Shown here in pieces: positions 24,996-39,200 of a DNA stretch of 64,000 nt. The translations under genes and the position numbers were made by a program. Under the pieces are notes generated by a model. That model searched no databases and was not told the origin of the DNA. It saw only the letters and a program-made list of their open reading frames with translations. Where the stretch lies: the NCBI RefSeq assembly GCF_021134715.1, contig NC_060018.1:4605501-4669500 (forward strand). The letters are read 5' to 3'. Each line of letters opens with the position of its first letter. The first letter of the stretch is position 1. Origin of the DNA: Daphnia pulex (Eukaryota > Arthropoda > Branchiopoda > Diplostraca > Daphniidae).

Positions 24996-25118
24996 TCTGA
25001 TGTGTCTAAGGGAAAGGTCCGCCCACCTGAGCGCCATCTCTCACCTATCCCCCGTTTTTGTTGTTCTTTTGTTTGCTGAGAAGCAGCTGAAATATAGAGG
25101 TCGCACACAGTCAATGTC
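24996..25118 (-). repeat. Right inverted terminal repeat of the DIRS element
   Basis: Inverted copy of 22448-22570. The element continues about 70 bp further to 25190 with right-end-specific sequence. Confidence 0.85.
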
Positions 25119-25190
25119 TTCACTCCATTCCCCCAACAATCCAAATTGCTCATCGCGAGCTAAAGCTCGCTCGAACAATTTACAAATTGT

Positions 25191-27226
25191 GGCAAGTGAA
25201 AGCCACACCAATTTCGTGAGATAATGCGACCGAATTCTCTTTTGTTATTCCCTTTTTTTTTCTATTTCTTCTTCTTTTTATTCTAATTCTCCTTTCCTGT
25301 TTATCTGGTTATCGAAACTCTAATTGTCTCCACGGTTCGAGTTTTGTTTTTCGTCGTTCAGTTTTCCTCGTCCTTATTTTAATTATTTCTTTTTATTATT
25401 TTTCGTTTGCGACAACGACAATTTCGTATTCTGAATTTTCGGCCGCAACGGTAAGAGAAGGAAATTCGAACGTGAACCGCCATGTGGTCGGCCTATTCGT
25501 GAGAGTGCGTGAAGAGTTGTCGAGTGCTGGACGATGGGGGGAGAGACGGAAACTCACGTCGTCACCCCCCGCGCACCAATTTAAGGCGTCGGCTGGCATC
25601 GAACGCAACTAATTAAAATCTAAATTGAAACATGCTCCTCCAGTCAAGGTTATCTTATAGCGGAACGCACAATTGTATTTCGCCCCGTAATGACATTCTT
25701 ATTTAAAAAAAAAAGGAATATTATTTTCCTCTGGGTATTTGTCGTGAGTTTTTTTTTCCTTCTGCACTTGTTAATCGTCGTGAACGTGAAGAAATCGCAC
25801 GCGAATTGCTGACCACGAATGGCCAATTGTTGTGCGCCACGCCCACCCGTCCATTAGGAAGTTGTTGCTCTAGTGAGAGCCAAGACTTGGTCATTCCCAC
25901 CTTTGTTAACAGTGTGCCTGAATTGCGAAATAAAAAAGGTGCCATTAGTGGGTCAAAAAGGAACTCGTCGACGAAAGAAATGCTCGTCACCTGTTTTTTT
26001 TTCATTTCGCCACGCTTATCGCTGTTCAATGAGACGTGACAGAATGAGGTAGAATGAAGGACTAATCATGGCCGGACGACTCGGTCAACCTGAAATAAGT
26101 GAAAGCGACGCTGGAGTTGAACAACAGGAAGGCAAAGAGATGGTCCCGAAAAGAAAAGAAGACTGGAAGCTTGTTAATGAGCAGAACATTTTCATGACGA
26201 AATGTGTCATCTCTTTTTTGGGTTTTTTTTTTTCTTTCTTTTGAAGACCCGAATCAAAATGAGAAACGAAGGTGCCTATTAGTATTCACTTGGTGATTAG
26301 ATCGCCGTCCGTCTGTAGCACTTGCCCAGTCTAGTCTAGCAATCTACTTGATTCGCCATGACTTATTCTTTATTCCACTTGCATTCCGATGCAATCTCTT
26401 GGTCATTGAAGTGAGCCAAAGAGCTGCAAGGGATTTTTGAGGATGCGTACTGGAATTTCCCCTGGCACTCTGAGCGCTGCTCTGCATGGCTTAAAACACG
26501 CAATGTTTAGAGGGTTTATTTTTTGTTGTTTTAAAAGAAAAAAAAGTAATGAAGAAGCATGCCATTGACGCTTATGTGCGGGCTGTTACGGGCTAGCGAT
26601 TAATGGACAGCTGTTGCATAGAACTGTTTGGGGGGAGCTTGCATGCGAGTCCGGCGTTGTATGATTCCGTACGGGGAAAAAACGAAATAAATCCAGAATA
26701 AATTGTTAAACTCTCGACCTAGCGGTACTTCAATCCACATCTTCGGCCAGCCCTTGTGTGTGAGTTCCTCGAGCCTCGTTGGTTTACTGTATATTTTGTT
26801 GTTTTGTTTTTTCTCCGCCGCGTTCGGCTACCTCCTGTCCATTTCGGCGTGTGGATTGCGCGTGTGGGTTGCCTTTGCCATGGATACCAACCTGAGCTGC
26901 GGTTGATGCTGGCCTGCCGTGTGTCACTTCCGTACAACGGGTCCGATGTACCGTGAGTCCCCCATCTTTTTTGAGCAACGATAGCCAATGGTTTCAGTGT
27001 CGTCCGAGCTGTCAAGACCGCTCCACCTCAGGAGGCCCCATTCATTTGTTATTCGTTTTTGGGTTTGGTTTGTTTCACTCGTTGATGTGCAAGTGAGTTG
27101 AATGGAAGTGAATCGAGTTCACTGATTAGTGATTCACCTACCGACTGAGATTCTGTTCTATCTTCCATCACCACTCTCTCTCCTTTTCGAAAAAAACAAA
27201 ACAAAGTTCGTTTCTAAGTTTCGGCA
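25191..27226. other. Non-coding region between the DIRS element and the forked/espin-type gene
   Basis: AT-rich with T-runs and no recognised gene. Likely holds the upstream promoter and 5' UTR of first exon 1a at 27227; no clear core promoter could be picked out. Confidence 0.55.
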
Positions 27227-30200
27227 ATGAAGGGCAGGCGACGTAGTGAGAGCATTTCGTCGTCGACGTCGTCGTCATTCAGCAGCTCCAGCAATGGCCG
27301 CTCATTATCGCTTCATCAGGCCAAGTCGCTGGACTCGCTGGATCGAGACGAAATGTCATCGGACACGTCTCGCTCTGCTCTCCCCGCTGTGCCATCGTGG
27401 AAACAGCGGCGGGAGTATCAAAGGCTGGGCGGCAGCCAGCACCAAACGACTTCGACATTGTCGTCATGTGAAAGCGGAGAGAGTAGTAGCTGCTGGAGCC
27501 GGAGTGATGGCACCACCACTAACCAATCGAGCCGGAGCAGCAGTAGCGTTTACACGGGCGATAGTAGTGATACTACTAGCAGTAGTCAAAGCACGACGGC
27601 CAGCGTTCGCCAGCGTCCGTTCCAATACCATCAGCTGAACGGCCATCCCAAACAGCGGCCAGCGGCGGGCAGCGATTGCAACATGTTGGCCATCTTCAGC
27701 TGCTGTCTGGACAACCGTCGGCAGCGTGAGGTTTCACGGAGCACGAGTCGGTGGACGGAAACGCCCGAATATGGCCACTCGCACACTCTGACGCCGTCCT
27801 GCTCTTCGGATTGCAAATCATGGAACGGCTCGTCTGATGACCATCACAGTAGTGTACACGAAATGGGTCACCGTTTCAGCTCCCACGGTCCCGCTTCGGA
27901 CGGACCGTTGATTATCACTAAAGTACCTAATCAAAGGTATATCCATTACATTCCATTCAACCTGCCGCTGTGTTGTGTGCGTGCGTGTGTGTTTTAGGCA
28001 TTTGGTTTCTGTGTTTGGCAATTTTTTGGAGAAAGCACAACCATCCGTGAATTGATGTGCCTCACATATCATTTCAAAATAGACTCTCTCTCTCGCTCTC
28101 CAGACCGCTCCCCCCTCCCCACCCACCCTATTTGATAACCGAAACGATGCGTTTATCCAACCAACGTAAATATCAAAATATGGTGAAAGCGGGACCACCT
28201 GTCTTCCGTACCTTTTGTTTTCATTGACACGACACGTAATCCTTTTTTCTTTCCTTCTGTTTCCCCCCCCCCTCCCATCTTTCCTTCTCTTTGCTTATTG
28301 CTTGTATTTTAATAGCCATAATCATTTTGCGCGAAAAGTAACGTGGAATGGCGAAAAACGACGCTCGATGACCGAAAGTTCTCTCTGGCACTCTTAAAGA
28401 AAATCAAATCGCGGAACAACAACAAATCGTTGTTGAAACACAAGTGGAGCACGGCGAATCTGAGATGGATCGGAACCGTTCTTTTTGTTTTCCTTTTTTT
28501 ACCTTTGCAGAAAATACCTGAAAACTATAAAAGATGATCTTTTTTTTAATAAAAAAGGACGGGAAAGTGGTCTAGGCTCTGGCTGGTTGTTATATCTTAG
28601 CCAAGGCACTCTGGTCGTTTCACCTGGGGACCTGTTTGTTGTTATGCTGGGCTGGCTGCCATGGTGGCGTAACGTCTTCTCAACCGATAAGCCGTGCCTG
28701 CCGTGCGGGCCGATGAATTGGAGAGCGACAACGCCAGCCCCAGAACTTTCCATCACGCCGAATAACGCGGAACTTTGTCATAGGAAGCGGTGCTATTCTT
28801 TTTTTGATGATTTATCGTGATCATGCCGGGCAAAGAGAGAGAGAGAGAGGAGAGAAATCCACCATCTCTTGTTTCGTTTACTTTCTTCACGACGATTGGC
28901 CATATCAATACAGTATTATTGACTTGTGACACATGAGCAGCGTTTCCCAGCTCGAGCTCTGTGTGAAATGCTGACTCTTGGTCCATCTCGCATCATCTTG
29001 AATATCGTAACGAATCCATTATTGCAGGGGAAAGTTGGCGCTAGACGAAGGTGGTGGAACAGATGCTTTAGATCCGTCAGCTGAGAGTGCGATTCCACAA
29101 TTGAATGCAATTGGATAACAATAGGAAAGATACAACAACCTCTGCGTTTTTTTGTTATTAGCGTAGTGTCACGCTCCTCTTGCCATTTGGGGGGAGACTA
29201 AACTAGTATATCCATGGCAATAATCAATAGGTGCCAAAAGGAGGAAAAAAATGTAAGGTGAGACGAATTAGTAAGAGGGAAAAAATTAAGGTTGAGCGTA
29301 AACAACAATGAAGAGCAGAGACGCATCGCTGTTGGAAGAAAAATCCCAATTAGTAATTTCTCCTTTTTCCTTCTGTTTCGGACGTTACCCGCTGCCTATT
29401 TATTCCTTCCCCCGGCAGTGCTGGACGTTCTGCTGGACGTTTACCTATTTTACTCTAATTTATTTCCTCATATTTTGTTTTTTCTTTATTTTGTTATTTT
29501 TTACCTCCTTTTGTTTCTGTATGCCGGCTCGTCGATATCCCGCTGCTTCTTTAGGTATAGTTTTTCAGTTGGAGGTTGAGTACTTGAGGCCACCCGTCGT
29601 TCCGGCGCTGTGGCCATCCTTGTATCCAGCCCAGCCCGCGGTGGGCGAGCTCGGCTGCTGCCGCTGCTGCTGAACGGAGTTGAATAAGGGAAAGTAGGAC
29701 GACAGAAAAAGCAGTTGTAGCAACTAAACAAACTCAACAGCTTTCCAATATCTGATGGGAAGGAGGAAGGAGGGAACAAAACGCGAAAAAATGCCTAAGA
29801 CCCACCTACTAAGCTGCCAGATTACGACTGGTAATACAACAAGAGCGCAACAACAAAACTACCTATAGAGTGTAGTAGGGTAGTAAGGCGGGAGCGGAGG
29901 AAACAAACGAAGAAGTATTGGAGCGGGAGGGACGAGGAAAAAAAAAAGAAGAAGAAGAAGAGAGAGTCTTCATCTTCAAAAGCGGTCGTGAAAGCCGATA
30001 CGAGCTTCATTAGTCAACAACAAGTGGCTCAATGCAGTCGATATTATTAGCAGTGCGATCTTCCAGCTTTTTGTGTTTCTCCATCGTTGGCTGACTGCGT
30101 CCTTGTTTTTTCTTCTTCTTCTTCCGGCGCATTGAATTCTCGGCGAATACAAAGTGAACCGGACTGAATTTTTAATCGTTGCTCAAACAAGAGATTTAAC

Positions 30201-33200
30201 TTCCTCGACAAACACCGAAAATGGTGTGGCTACAGAAATTGAGACGAGCGTCCACCAGATCCTCTAGGAGTGTCGGAGCCAACCAAAGTAGTAATCGAAG
30301 CAGCACCAAGAGACCCAACAGCGCCCAGGGTATTTCGAAGCCGAGGTCGTTCGACAACGGCACGATTTCGATTCCCAATCAATCGGCGTACAGTTCGTAC
30401 ACGGGCTTTGACGACCACCTTTGCACCCAAGTGTACTTCTACGAAAATAGGTCCCCGATCCACATAATTTTTTCATGGCTATTTCCATTGCATTTTAGTT
30501 CAATTTTGTTTTGTTTTTTCGTTTCAATAACTGATGGGATTTATTTTTATTCATTGGGTTACAGATACGGCCGGACGAACGTTTTACGTTGGCTGTTGAC
30601 GGAAGCCGACCAAGCCGCCGTCGCCGCAGCAGCAGCAACGGGTGAGATGCCATCCGGCGTCGTGGAGACTGGAACGTTAGCGCTTCACTATGCCGCTGCT
30701 CGGGGTTGTCTAGATTGCGTCAAAATGCTAATCGAGTCACCTACTCTGGATTTCAGGTAAGAGAGTAGTTTTGTTTGTTTTTTAGCTCTGGTCCCAAAAA
30801 AGTTGACGTCAACAACAACAACGGCGACAACAAAAAAATTTAGAAAACTTGTAACGCGAGTTGCGAGTCCGCTTCCGCATCTCAGTGGGAATGAGGAGAA
30901 AACGCTGAGCGCGTTTGCTCTTCTCCTGGTGTGCCGTGCGAGTCCACTGGAGCGTGAGTCGTTCCAGGAAAACCAGGGGAAAATAGGGTAGGCGAGTAGA
31001 GGGGAAAGCCCAGCTAGTCTATTTTTCTCTCTAGAGGGGGGTTTGTTGGTGTTGGTGGTGGTGGAAGAACCGGACATCTGGAAGCGTCCAGATTTCCCCT
31101 TCTCGATTTTTTTTTTAAAAGCCCGGGAATCAGATTTACGGTTTCTTTTACAGTCTGGATAAATACATTGTCTTGGCGAGGCTTTCGCTTCCGTCAACGT
31201 CAGTCACTTGACCAGCCTGCCGAGTCAAAACACAAATAAAAGAGGCGTTACGGGTTTTATTCAAAAGAAGAAGAGAGACAAGGAAAAGTGGTGAGACGAT
31301 GAATGGCGCGTTTTAAGATCTCCCGCATCTGTCGGTTATTATTACATTCTCTTCGTGACAGCACCGTCGCTTTTTTATAACGATGCTAGATTGTTACGTT
31401 TCGTCATTGTCATTTGATGATTCAAGTCTGAAGCTGTGCTCCGGTATATTCCGGACAAATTCCAGCGTTCGGCTTCAGGGTCCAGTAGACACTCCCGGCC
31501 GTTCGTGCGAACTATTGTTCGATATATACGGGGGGCTGTGCAGACCTTTAACAATGTAGTCTCGACCGTCGTTTATAGTGTTCGCACAAAAATAACAGGA
31601 CGCCCTTGCCTGAAAGTCGAAGAAAGAATTGTTTTTATGTCTTTGCCCAGTCGCTCTACATATTTTAAGTGAAGGATCTAAACAAGCGCTGAACGGTGAT
31701 ACGGTTGTTGATCTTCGGCTAGTTTCCGGCGTCAAATCTCAATTGTCTTGCAACCTGATCAATACTTGATGCCATTCACGACACAATCAATCTCACTCGT
31801 ATCCGTATTTTAGAAAATTCGGCCACGAATGGTTCCTGAATGGCATCCTAATTAATGTGAAGAAGCGTTGATGCAAACCTGAACTGGTGTATATGTTTAA
31901 TGTAATTATAAAATCACGTTATTTTTTTGTTTGTTTGTTTGGCTGTCCGATTTTGGCGAGATATCCCGGTATCACACCAAAAGCGGTCTTCCGTTTATAT
32001 GCAATTCAAATTTTCGGCGAGAGCGTGACGACCGTTTATGGCGGACACGACATTATCCCAAAGCCATCAGTTCATTAACCCAATCTAAATAATGTAACGC
32101 TTAAAAAACAGGGGGGTTTGACGTCGAAATCAGTGGCGTATCCCACGGGTTACAACAAAGACCAATCAGAAGAGTTTTGAGACTTTCGCGTTGAGTCATA
32201 TGGAAAAAGGAAAAAAAAAAAATACTTGCCGTGACGTCACGTCGACAACTGCGTTATATTGTTTCGCTGTCCATTCTTCTTTCTCTTTGTCCGTGTCTTG
32301 AGAGTGAGAAATCTCTCTGCCAGTGGCCAAATTGGAGTAACCATCAACAGTGAGGTATATAGCCAACGCCACGGGCCACCGGTCGGTCGGTTGGCTGGCC
32401 GGGACCGTGTTGCTGCCGCTCCAGCACGTAATGCTGCGCACCTATCAGTTGTTCTACATACATAACGGCATCGACTCGGGTCAGTTCACGGAAGACGAAA
32501 GCTCCCTCCCCCCCCCCCCCTCTATTTTTTTATATACCCCACTCTCTCATGCGGTGCGTTCGTGCGGTTCCATCAAGGCAAAAGCGAGCAGACACGGCCT
32601 GACACCTGTTGTTTGCTAGCAGCTCCCGCACGCCACCAGCTAACGCCGAGAGACAGAGGGCTATTGAACTTTGGACCATCATCCAGAAACGGTTTCTTCT
32701 TCTTTCCATTCGCTCCTTTATTTTCTTCTGTCCCTCCTTTTGCTTAACGTTTCGTTTCCCCTTTTTTTTATTTCACACGAGTTGATATTCGTTGTCACTG
32801 TGTGTGTGTGTTAGCCTTCTTGGGAGTTTCTGCTCATCGTTTATCTTTGGCTAAGTAATGCAAGTGGTTTTTTTGCGAAACGGAGCCGCCGGCAAGGCTC
32901 GACTCGACTTTTTTACGACTGGATTTACCTGTTCGTTTTTCCATACATGAAAAGTTAAGACCCCAAAGGCTCAGCTGGTTGAATTCTTATTTTTTTTTTC
33001 ACGTGGATAGAAGCGAGCGTGTGCGCCAGTCAGTGAATATTATTATTTCCCCTTTGTTGTTGTTGTCTCTCGCTTTTATGCCTTGCGTTTGTTGATGTTT
33101 TGGAACGCACCGCAAAAAAGAGGCGGAAGGTTCCCAAACATAATCATCCGCTTCTACCTTTTCTGGAATTGTTGTGATCTCTTTTTTCTTTGGCCCGTCA

Positions 33201-36200
33201 TCTTCGTTTCGTGCCATTTTTCTTTCTTTCTTTTCCAATGTGAATCATCATCATGTTTTTCATCGCATATTTATTCTTTGGAGATGGCGTAAAAGAGAAT
33301 GAGAAGATTGTGGTGAGCGCCGGAGCAGCTTAAGTGAGATGAAATCTCAGTCGGACGAAAATCGTGTTCAGAACGGTAACAACTGATACGAGAGGGCATT
33401 TGTGTCTAGTCGAGAGAGAGACCTATTCAGTCTGTTCACGACTTCACGGTCGGTCGCAGATGTTTTTCACTCCATTTCTTCGATTCTTTACTTCTGCCAT
33501 GCTCCGCAACTCTTGTTTCGGCCGTGTTCAAACTGTACAGTTAACACATTAGTTGTCTCTCTCCCTTGCTGCGCTTTTGGCGACAGTTTAATAAAGCAGA
33601 GCAACGCGAACGGGGGTCAATACGACACGCCAATCAATCAAGAAAGTGCGGACGAAACAAACTTGGGAGCCAAAAGTGTGAACTGTTTTCTCGCCATTTT
33701 CGGTCGCAAATGGCGAAAGAAAAAACGAATCGATTCAGACGCATTCGAATGTGTCTAGCTTGGGATATGCTCGAGGAAGCAGATGACAAAATCTGATGGC
33801 TTCTTTACCGAAAGATCGCGGGAATTTGCATTTTTTTGGGTGGGACTTTGTTTGTTTATTTTGTCGTTTCAATTTTCAAAGAAAAATCCACACGGCCCAG
33901 AGACATGGAAAAGGCGGGTGAATGTCGACAAAAAATGGCGTGAAAGGAAATTATGGTGAACTAACAATGAGAGTCCAAGTAGTTCCGCGTGCGCAATTTC
34001 CCTGGCGGATGTTGCAGCCAAACCAAAGTATATATATCGAAGTGACGGAGGAATGAATATCTTTTTCCCTTTTTTGCTTTACTTTTCTCCGCTGAAAAAG
34101 TTTCACGGGCGGCTATATACCACAAAAGTTGAGAAAAACGAACGTTCCGCTTTGTCGCTCATTTAAAAATGTTTCTCCGCAACCCTCTTTTTAATACCCG
34201 CAAGGTGCAATAGAAGGAGGAAGAAGAAGAAGAAGAAGAAGAGGGAGCCACAATTCCCGTTGCTCCGGTTTGGAGGCAGGGCCAGCAGCCAGAAGCTTGC
34301 CTTTGCCTTCCACCGGTTCATGCGTTCAGTGTTCGTGCCGACAGTCGGCGGACTAGTCGCATTTCGGTTTACACACGTTTGTTTGGTTGTTTTGACCAGT
34401 CACAAGTGTCGTCGTTTCCTTCGGACTTGAATGATTTTGTCCTTGTTACCGTGAACAGAGACTCTTGTGTCGAGTTGATTGATCATTTAACCTAACCTTC
34501 ACGTGTGGGAAGTCGGTCGGCGGATTGAGATGTGGTGGTTATAAAATTTTTTAAAAAAGGAAGGAGGGCAAGAATTGGACGACGACGACGCCAAAGGCCT
34601 AATATTACCGTAGCCGGTATTTTGATCTGTTGATGGGCTCAGTGTGCAGTGGATCCTCGTCGTCTACCCTGCGCAACTCACCGCGAAACTGGTAAATAAA
34701 GATCCACATTCCCACCGTCTTTATCCATTGTTCTCCGGAACTCGTCAATTGTCGTTTTCTGTGAGAATAAACATGACTGTGTCATTTTTCTGGGTCGACA
34801 CTCGTCGTAGGATATCAAGGCAGAAAACGTCTTAATTCCAGGGCGCATCATGTTGTTGGATGCTATGCACTTCCAGTCCTCCAGCCCACCCAACAGGTTG
34901 CATCATCTCATTCGTGATATTTTGCTGGCCTCCTGGTTGTTCCATTTTGTCAACGTCCAAAGCACAGAAGGCACATTATGTTTCTGTAGTTTTTATTCGA
35001 TTTTTCCTCTTTTTTTATGCTTGTTATGTAATGAAACTTAACGTCCATTGAGCTGGGTTCACCTTGCCTCGGTCACGGTGAATGATACCAGAGCTTTTGT
35101 TCAGTTTTGTTCGCCGGCACACAAAGTTTGTGAGCGTCGACACGGCATATTAGTCGAATAAGAGGAGAGCCACTCGGCGGATTCCATGCGATGAGAAGCG
35201 CACGGCCGCGAAACTATTTGCCCATTGTGTCGGGTTTTTTTTTTGAACAGGGTATAACACTTTGACCACCTCTTATTACTCGTCTCTGACCGTCCGTGTC
35301 GCCAACGGATAGTAGAGCGAAACGAAATTTTAAAAAGCCCGAGGACAGCATTCAATTGGGCAAATCAATCGTGTAGCTAGCTAGCTATTAGTTGTTTTAA
35401 ACTGTCACGTTGCTGGAGCACAACCAACATCACTGAACTAAGAAATTGTCTGAACGTCCAATCTGTTCTTCCAATTTTTTTTTTTTTTTTAATCGACTTC
35501 ACCATGGAATTCCCGGTAATTCGTCGACATTAAAGTGCACCTTGGAAGCACATCCGCAACTTAGCATCATCCTTTGGGCCATCATCAACCGTCGTTTGGA
35601 CAACCCGGTCAATGACCACCAACAATGCAGAAGCATCAGCATATACAAAGGGGGAAACAACTCTTTTATTGACAAAAGTTGAGCGACAAACCATTACCAA
35701 ATCGTTTTAAAAGTTCCCGCCATGCTGATGTAAACATTTGGAAAAACAAAAAAATATTGCAACTGCTGATGGTTTTTTTTTCTCCAGCACAGCCTATCTT
35801 TCAAGTTTCAACAGCCAGGTGTTCCAATGTAATATTTCAAAACTTTGGAAAGAAGCTTTTGTAATGCTGGACAAAGTTGATGATGATGAAATCTCTGACT
35901 CTGTTTCGACGCCCTCCACGTTCTTTCATTCAATTACATCTGGTAGTGACTGACGTCCACACCAATTCAGTTAAGAATTAAATGATAATAGCGATGGACC
36001 TAATTGGGGCTGCTCTCCATCTTCAACCCTTCGTCCTCCTCCGTGCAATGATCAGCGTCGACCATTATGTGGCTTCGTTATTATTTGATATTATTTTTTT
36101 ATATTATTAGCATTTTTATTTTTCGATTATAACAAACGCCTCTAGAGGGCCGTCATCATAATTTCGCGTCTATCATTTGCTTGGAAATAATTTGAGTTCC

Positions 36201-39200
36201 TGGATTTAAGATTGGTGGTTCTTTTACTTGACCCCGATTACGACTTCTTTTCTTCTAGGAAGCCCAGCCAAACAATCAAATCGGTGTGATTACATCACTG
36301 ATTCTGAAGATCTAACCAGTTCATTCCATTTATATATCGTCGACGATTTTATTATCCTAAATTTGACCAAAGGAGGAGATGAACTGGAATCCTATTTTGA
36401 CGTGTTCCCACTTTTCAAATATGTCATCTGTCAATTGACTTTTGCCCTCATTCCGGATTCCAAGTTGTTGATGTCACAGAGTAAAGGTGCAGGTTTTTTT
36501 TGTTATACCTGTGTCCTGTCGGAGAGACAGTTTAGGTCACAGACTACCAGCGACTTCCTGTTTCATACGTTTTCGTGTCGTTTTCTCCTGGTAGAACTTG
36601 TTTGAATGCAACACATTCGAAAATTTTTTTGTCCAATCAATTTTCTGGAGAAACTACGGATGCGACCTCCTGAAATGAATTCTTTTTGGAGGGGGGGCTA
36701 AGCAAACAAGAAATTAACTGGCAAACAGAAACGCTGCAAAAAGATAAACAAGGAGGATGTATTCTTCACGTTAGACGTTTTGATTCGAGGCCAGAAGCCA
36801 AAAATGACGCGTTTACTGCGATGATATCATAAATAATTCCCGAGATGACCGACGAGGCCACAGACCTCGACTGGGAACTCACAACAAGATTGCCTGTAAG
36901 GCTGTAACCACTATGATGTTTATTTTGTCAATCGACTCTCAGTCTCGTGCCATTGTGCATTTTCATGGTCTCGGGTTATGCAACGTCAGCTGGTGGTAAA
37001 AGAAAAGTTTCAAGAGAAAGGCCATCTTTTTCATGAACAAGATCAACACCACCTAGAAATATTTCTTTCCTTTAGTAGCTGCCGTCCTGCATTTCATATT
37101 CCAAGTTACATAAGTGAGCGCTTCCTGGGTTCCTTCTAGCAACCAGTCACGGTTCAAAACCCCTTAAATTTAATTTTGCTTTTGGGCTAATTACTCGTCA
37201 CCCCGAGTAAAGGTGCATCGACTTGAGTGATGCGCCCCCATTTTTTATTTTTATTTCCTGTATTTCTTCATTTGGAAACCAGTTTTTTTTCCTACTTATC
37301 ATTTCAAATATAAAAAGTGGCTATCTATTTGATCATTCAACACATCTAATCGAACTACGTTTCGGTTGTTATTATTGCTAATGCTAAGAGCGAGTTAGCC
37401 TAACTGGGCCTTTTCGTGACCTTATTTTGATCGTTTCCGTGTATTTTTTTCACTCGATTTATTCTTGTTCTTTTTGTTTTTTTTCATGTCTTACACGAAT
37501 TACTTTTAATTTTGTCTAATATTGTTTTGTGTTTTTATTTTTGGCAGTGCTGACATGCAAATGGAAAACGACGTGACGCCAGTGTACCTGGCGGCCCAAG
37601 AAGGTCATCTGGATGTGCTCAAGTATTTGGTTACCGATGCCGGCGGTTCGTTGAACATGCGCGCTCAAGACGGAATGGCTCCTATTCACGCCGCTGCCCA
37701 AATGGGTTGTCTGTCCTGCCTTCAATGGATGGTGAGTACTGTGATTAAAACGTGCCAAGTTTCAGTCCATCGCCAAATCCAACGATCATGGGCATTATTC
37801 CTATCAGCCGTCCGTTAGATCGGAATACAAAATGAAGCGGAAAGAATAGGTCTGTCTGATGGGAGTGACGGGAGATTTAGTCCAGAAATGCCACCGTTTG
37901 AGTGTGTGCGGTAATTGCCTAATATGTCTAGTCCTGCAGCCACAGCAGTCCCAACAGTTATGTTTGGAGATGACGTTCAGTTTGAGTGGATTTTCTCCCC
38001 TAAAGGGCAGATGGGTTGAGCCAGTTCTCACGGCGGCAATTTCCTCCTCAGGGAGCCATTAAAAGACAATCCGACATGACATTTCGAGAAGAAAGAACTA
38101 CCGGCGTTGTGATGCGTGACGATGACTATATAGTTACCTGTTTATTTCTTCTTCTTTTCGTCCAATGTCGTTGATAACATGTCGATGTTATCGAACGTGT
38201 GTATGCCTTCTCATCTCGATCAATATAAAAATATAGCCACTAGCTCCATCAGTCTAGAAATAGACTAACGGATCTACTAGTCGCTTTGATGGCTTCGATC
38301 ATATCGCAAATCACCGCAAGGGCAATAGACCAACAGTCAAACCGGTGTCAAATTGTCTGTCCAATGTCATTCAGGATTTTGTGGAGAATTTGTGCGTTTA
38401 CGTTTCCCAATCAAGTGAATCCTAGTCGCCGCGTGCAACATTGTCCCGACATGGTGTTAATGGGTGTTTTTTAAAAAGCCACCGAAAAAGGCGCGCTCAT
38501 TCGTCCATGGCAGCTATTTTAACCCATCCAGCATCCGATATTCTTCGTCAAAAATCCGTTAAGTGGCGATGGCCTGTGCTTCGTCATCCGTGAGCCTTTT
38601 TCGGGAGACTCGCCATTATGCACGTCGGCCACCAGATCTTTGAGTATTTTTTGAATTTCTATTTTCCCTAAGCGGAGATGATACTTAAGGTTTATTTCCA
38701 TTGTGTTACCCCAGCACCGGCCGTTGTGTTCGTATACAAGAAGGGGTAAGGCCGTGCAAAGGAAGGAATCACTGGTGCTAGCAGATGGAACGCCAACGTA
38801 GCCAGCTGTTACGGCGCCCGCCTAATATTACCCCAGTTAGCGAGTTTTCATGTTATTCTTCCCGTGCTTTTCTCCCGCCCTCGATCGGCCAAGCAGCTGA
38901 TGATGTCCCGTTACGATCGCTAAGATTGTGTGGTCTGTCGTGCAATCGAACGATTCCGTTTGCCAGTTTGGGCCCGATTACCTGCCGGTCAATACGTTGG
39001 CAACTTGTTTCGTTCTGTTCGTCCGTTTGTTAATTTGTTAATTACATTTGCGATGACCAATTGAATCATTCGACACTTTTTCCTGTGACCATGCAGGTCT
39101 CTTCCAAAGCCGTGGACATCAACTCCAAGGACGGTGACGGAGCTACGCCGTTGCATTTCGCCGCCAGCCGTGGACACGTCGACGTCGTGCGCTGGCTGTT

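Larger units (their letters stand above)
22427..25190 (+). mobile_element. Non-autonomous DIRS-type retrotransposon (2.76 kb)
   Basis: Has the signature DIRS architecture: inverted terminal repeats of about 123 bp (22448-22570 and 24996-25118), unequal outer ends, and an internal complementary region at 24604-24714 that is the reverse complement of the left end joined to the reverse complement of the right end. This is the template arrangement by which DIRS elements rebuild their ends through a circle. No target duplication; both ends share AAATTGT (22427-22433 and 25184-25190). Inside are a gag-like ORF and broken pol pieces. Autonomous DIRS elements are usually about 5-6 kb, so this one is internally deleted. 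Confidence 0.9.

Noticed and set aside
29292-29673. Two overlapping frames of 95 and 121 residues
   Set aside because: Hydrophobic, T-rich translation of intron sequence with no supporting motif.
35505-35516. ATG GAA TTC CCG followed by GTAATT as another alternative first exon
   Set aside because: It ends in phase 0, while the next ankyrin exon at 37548 needs phase 2.
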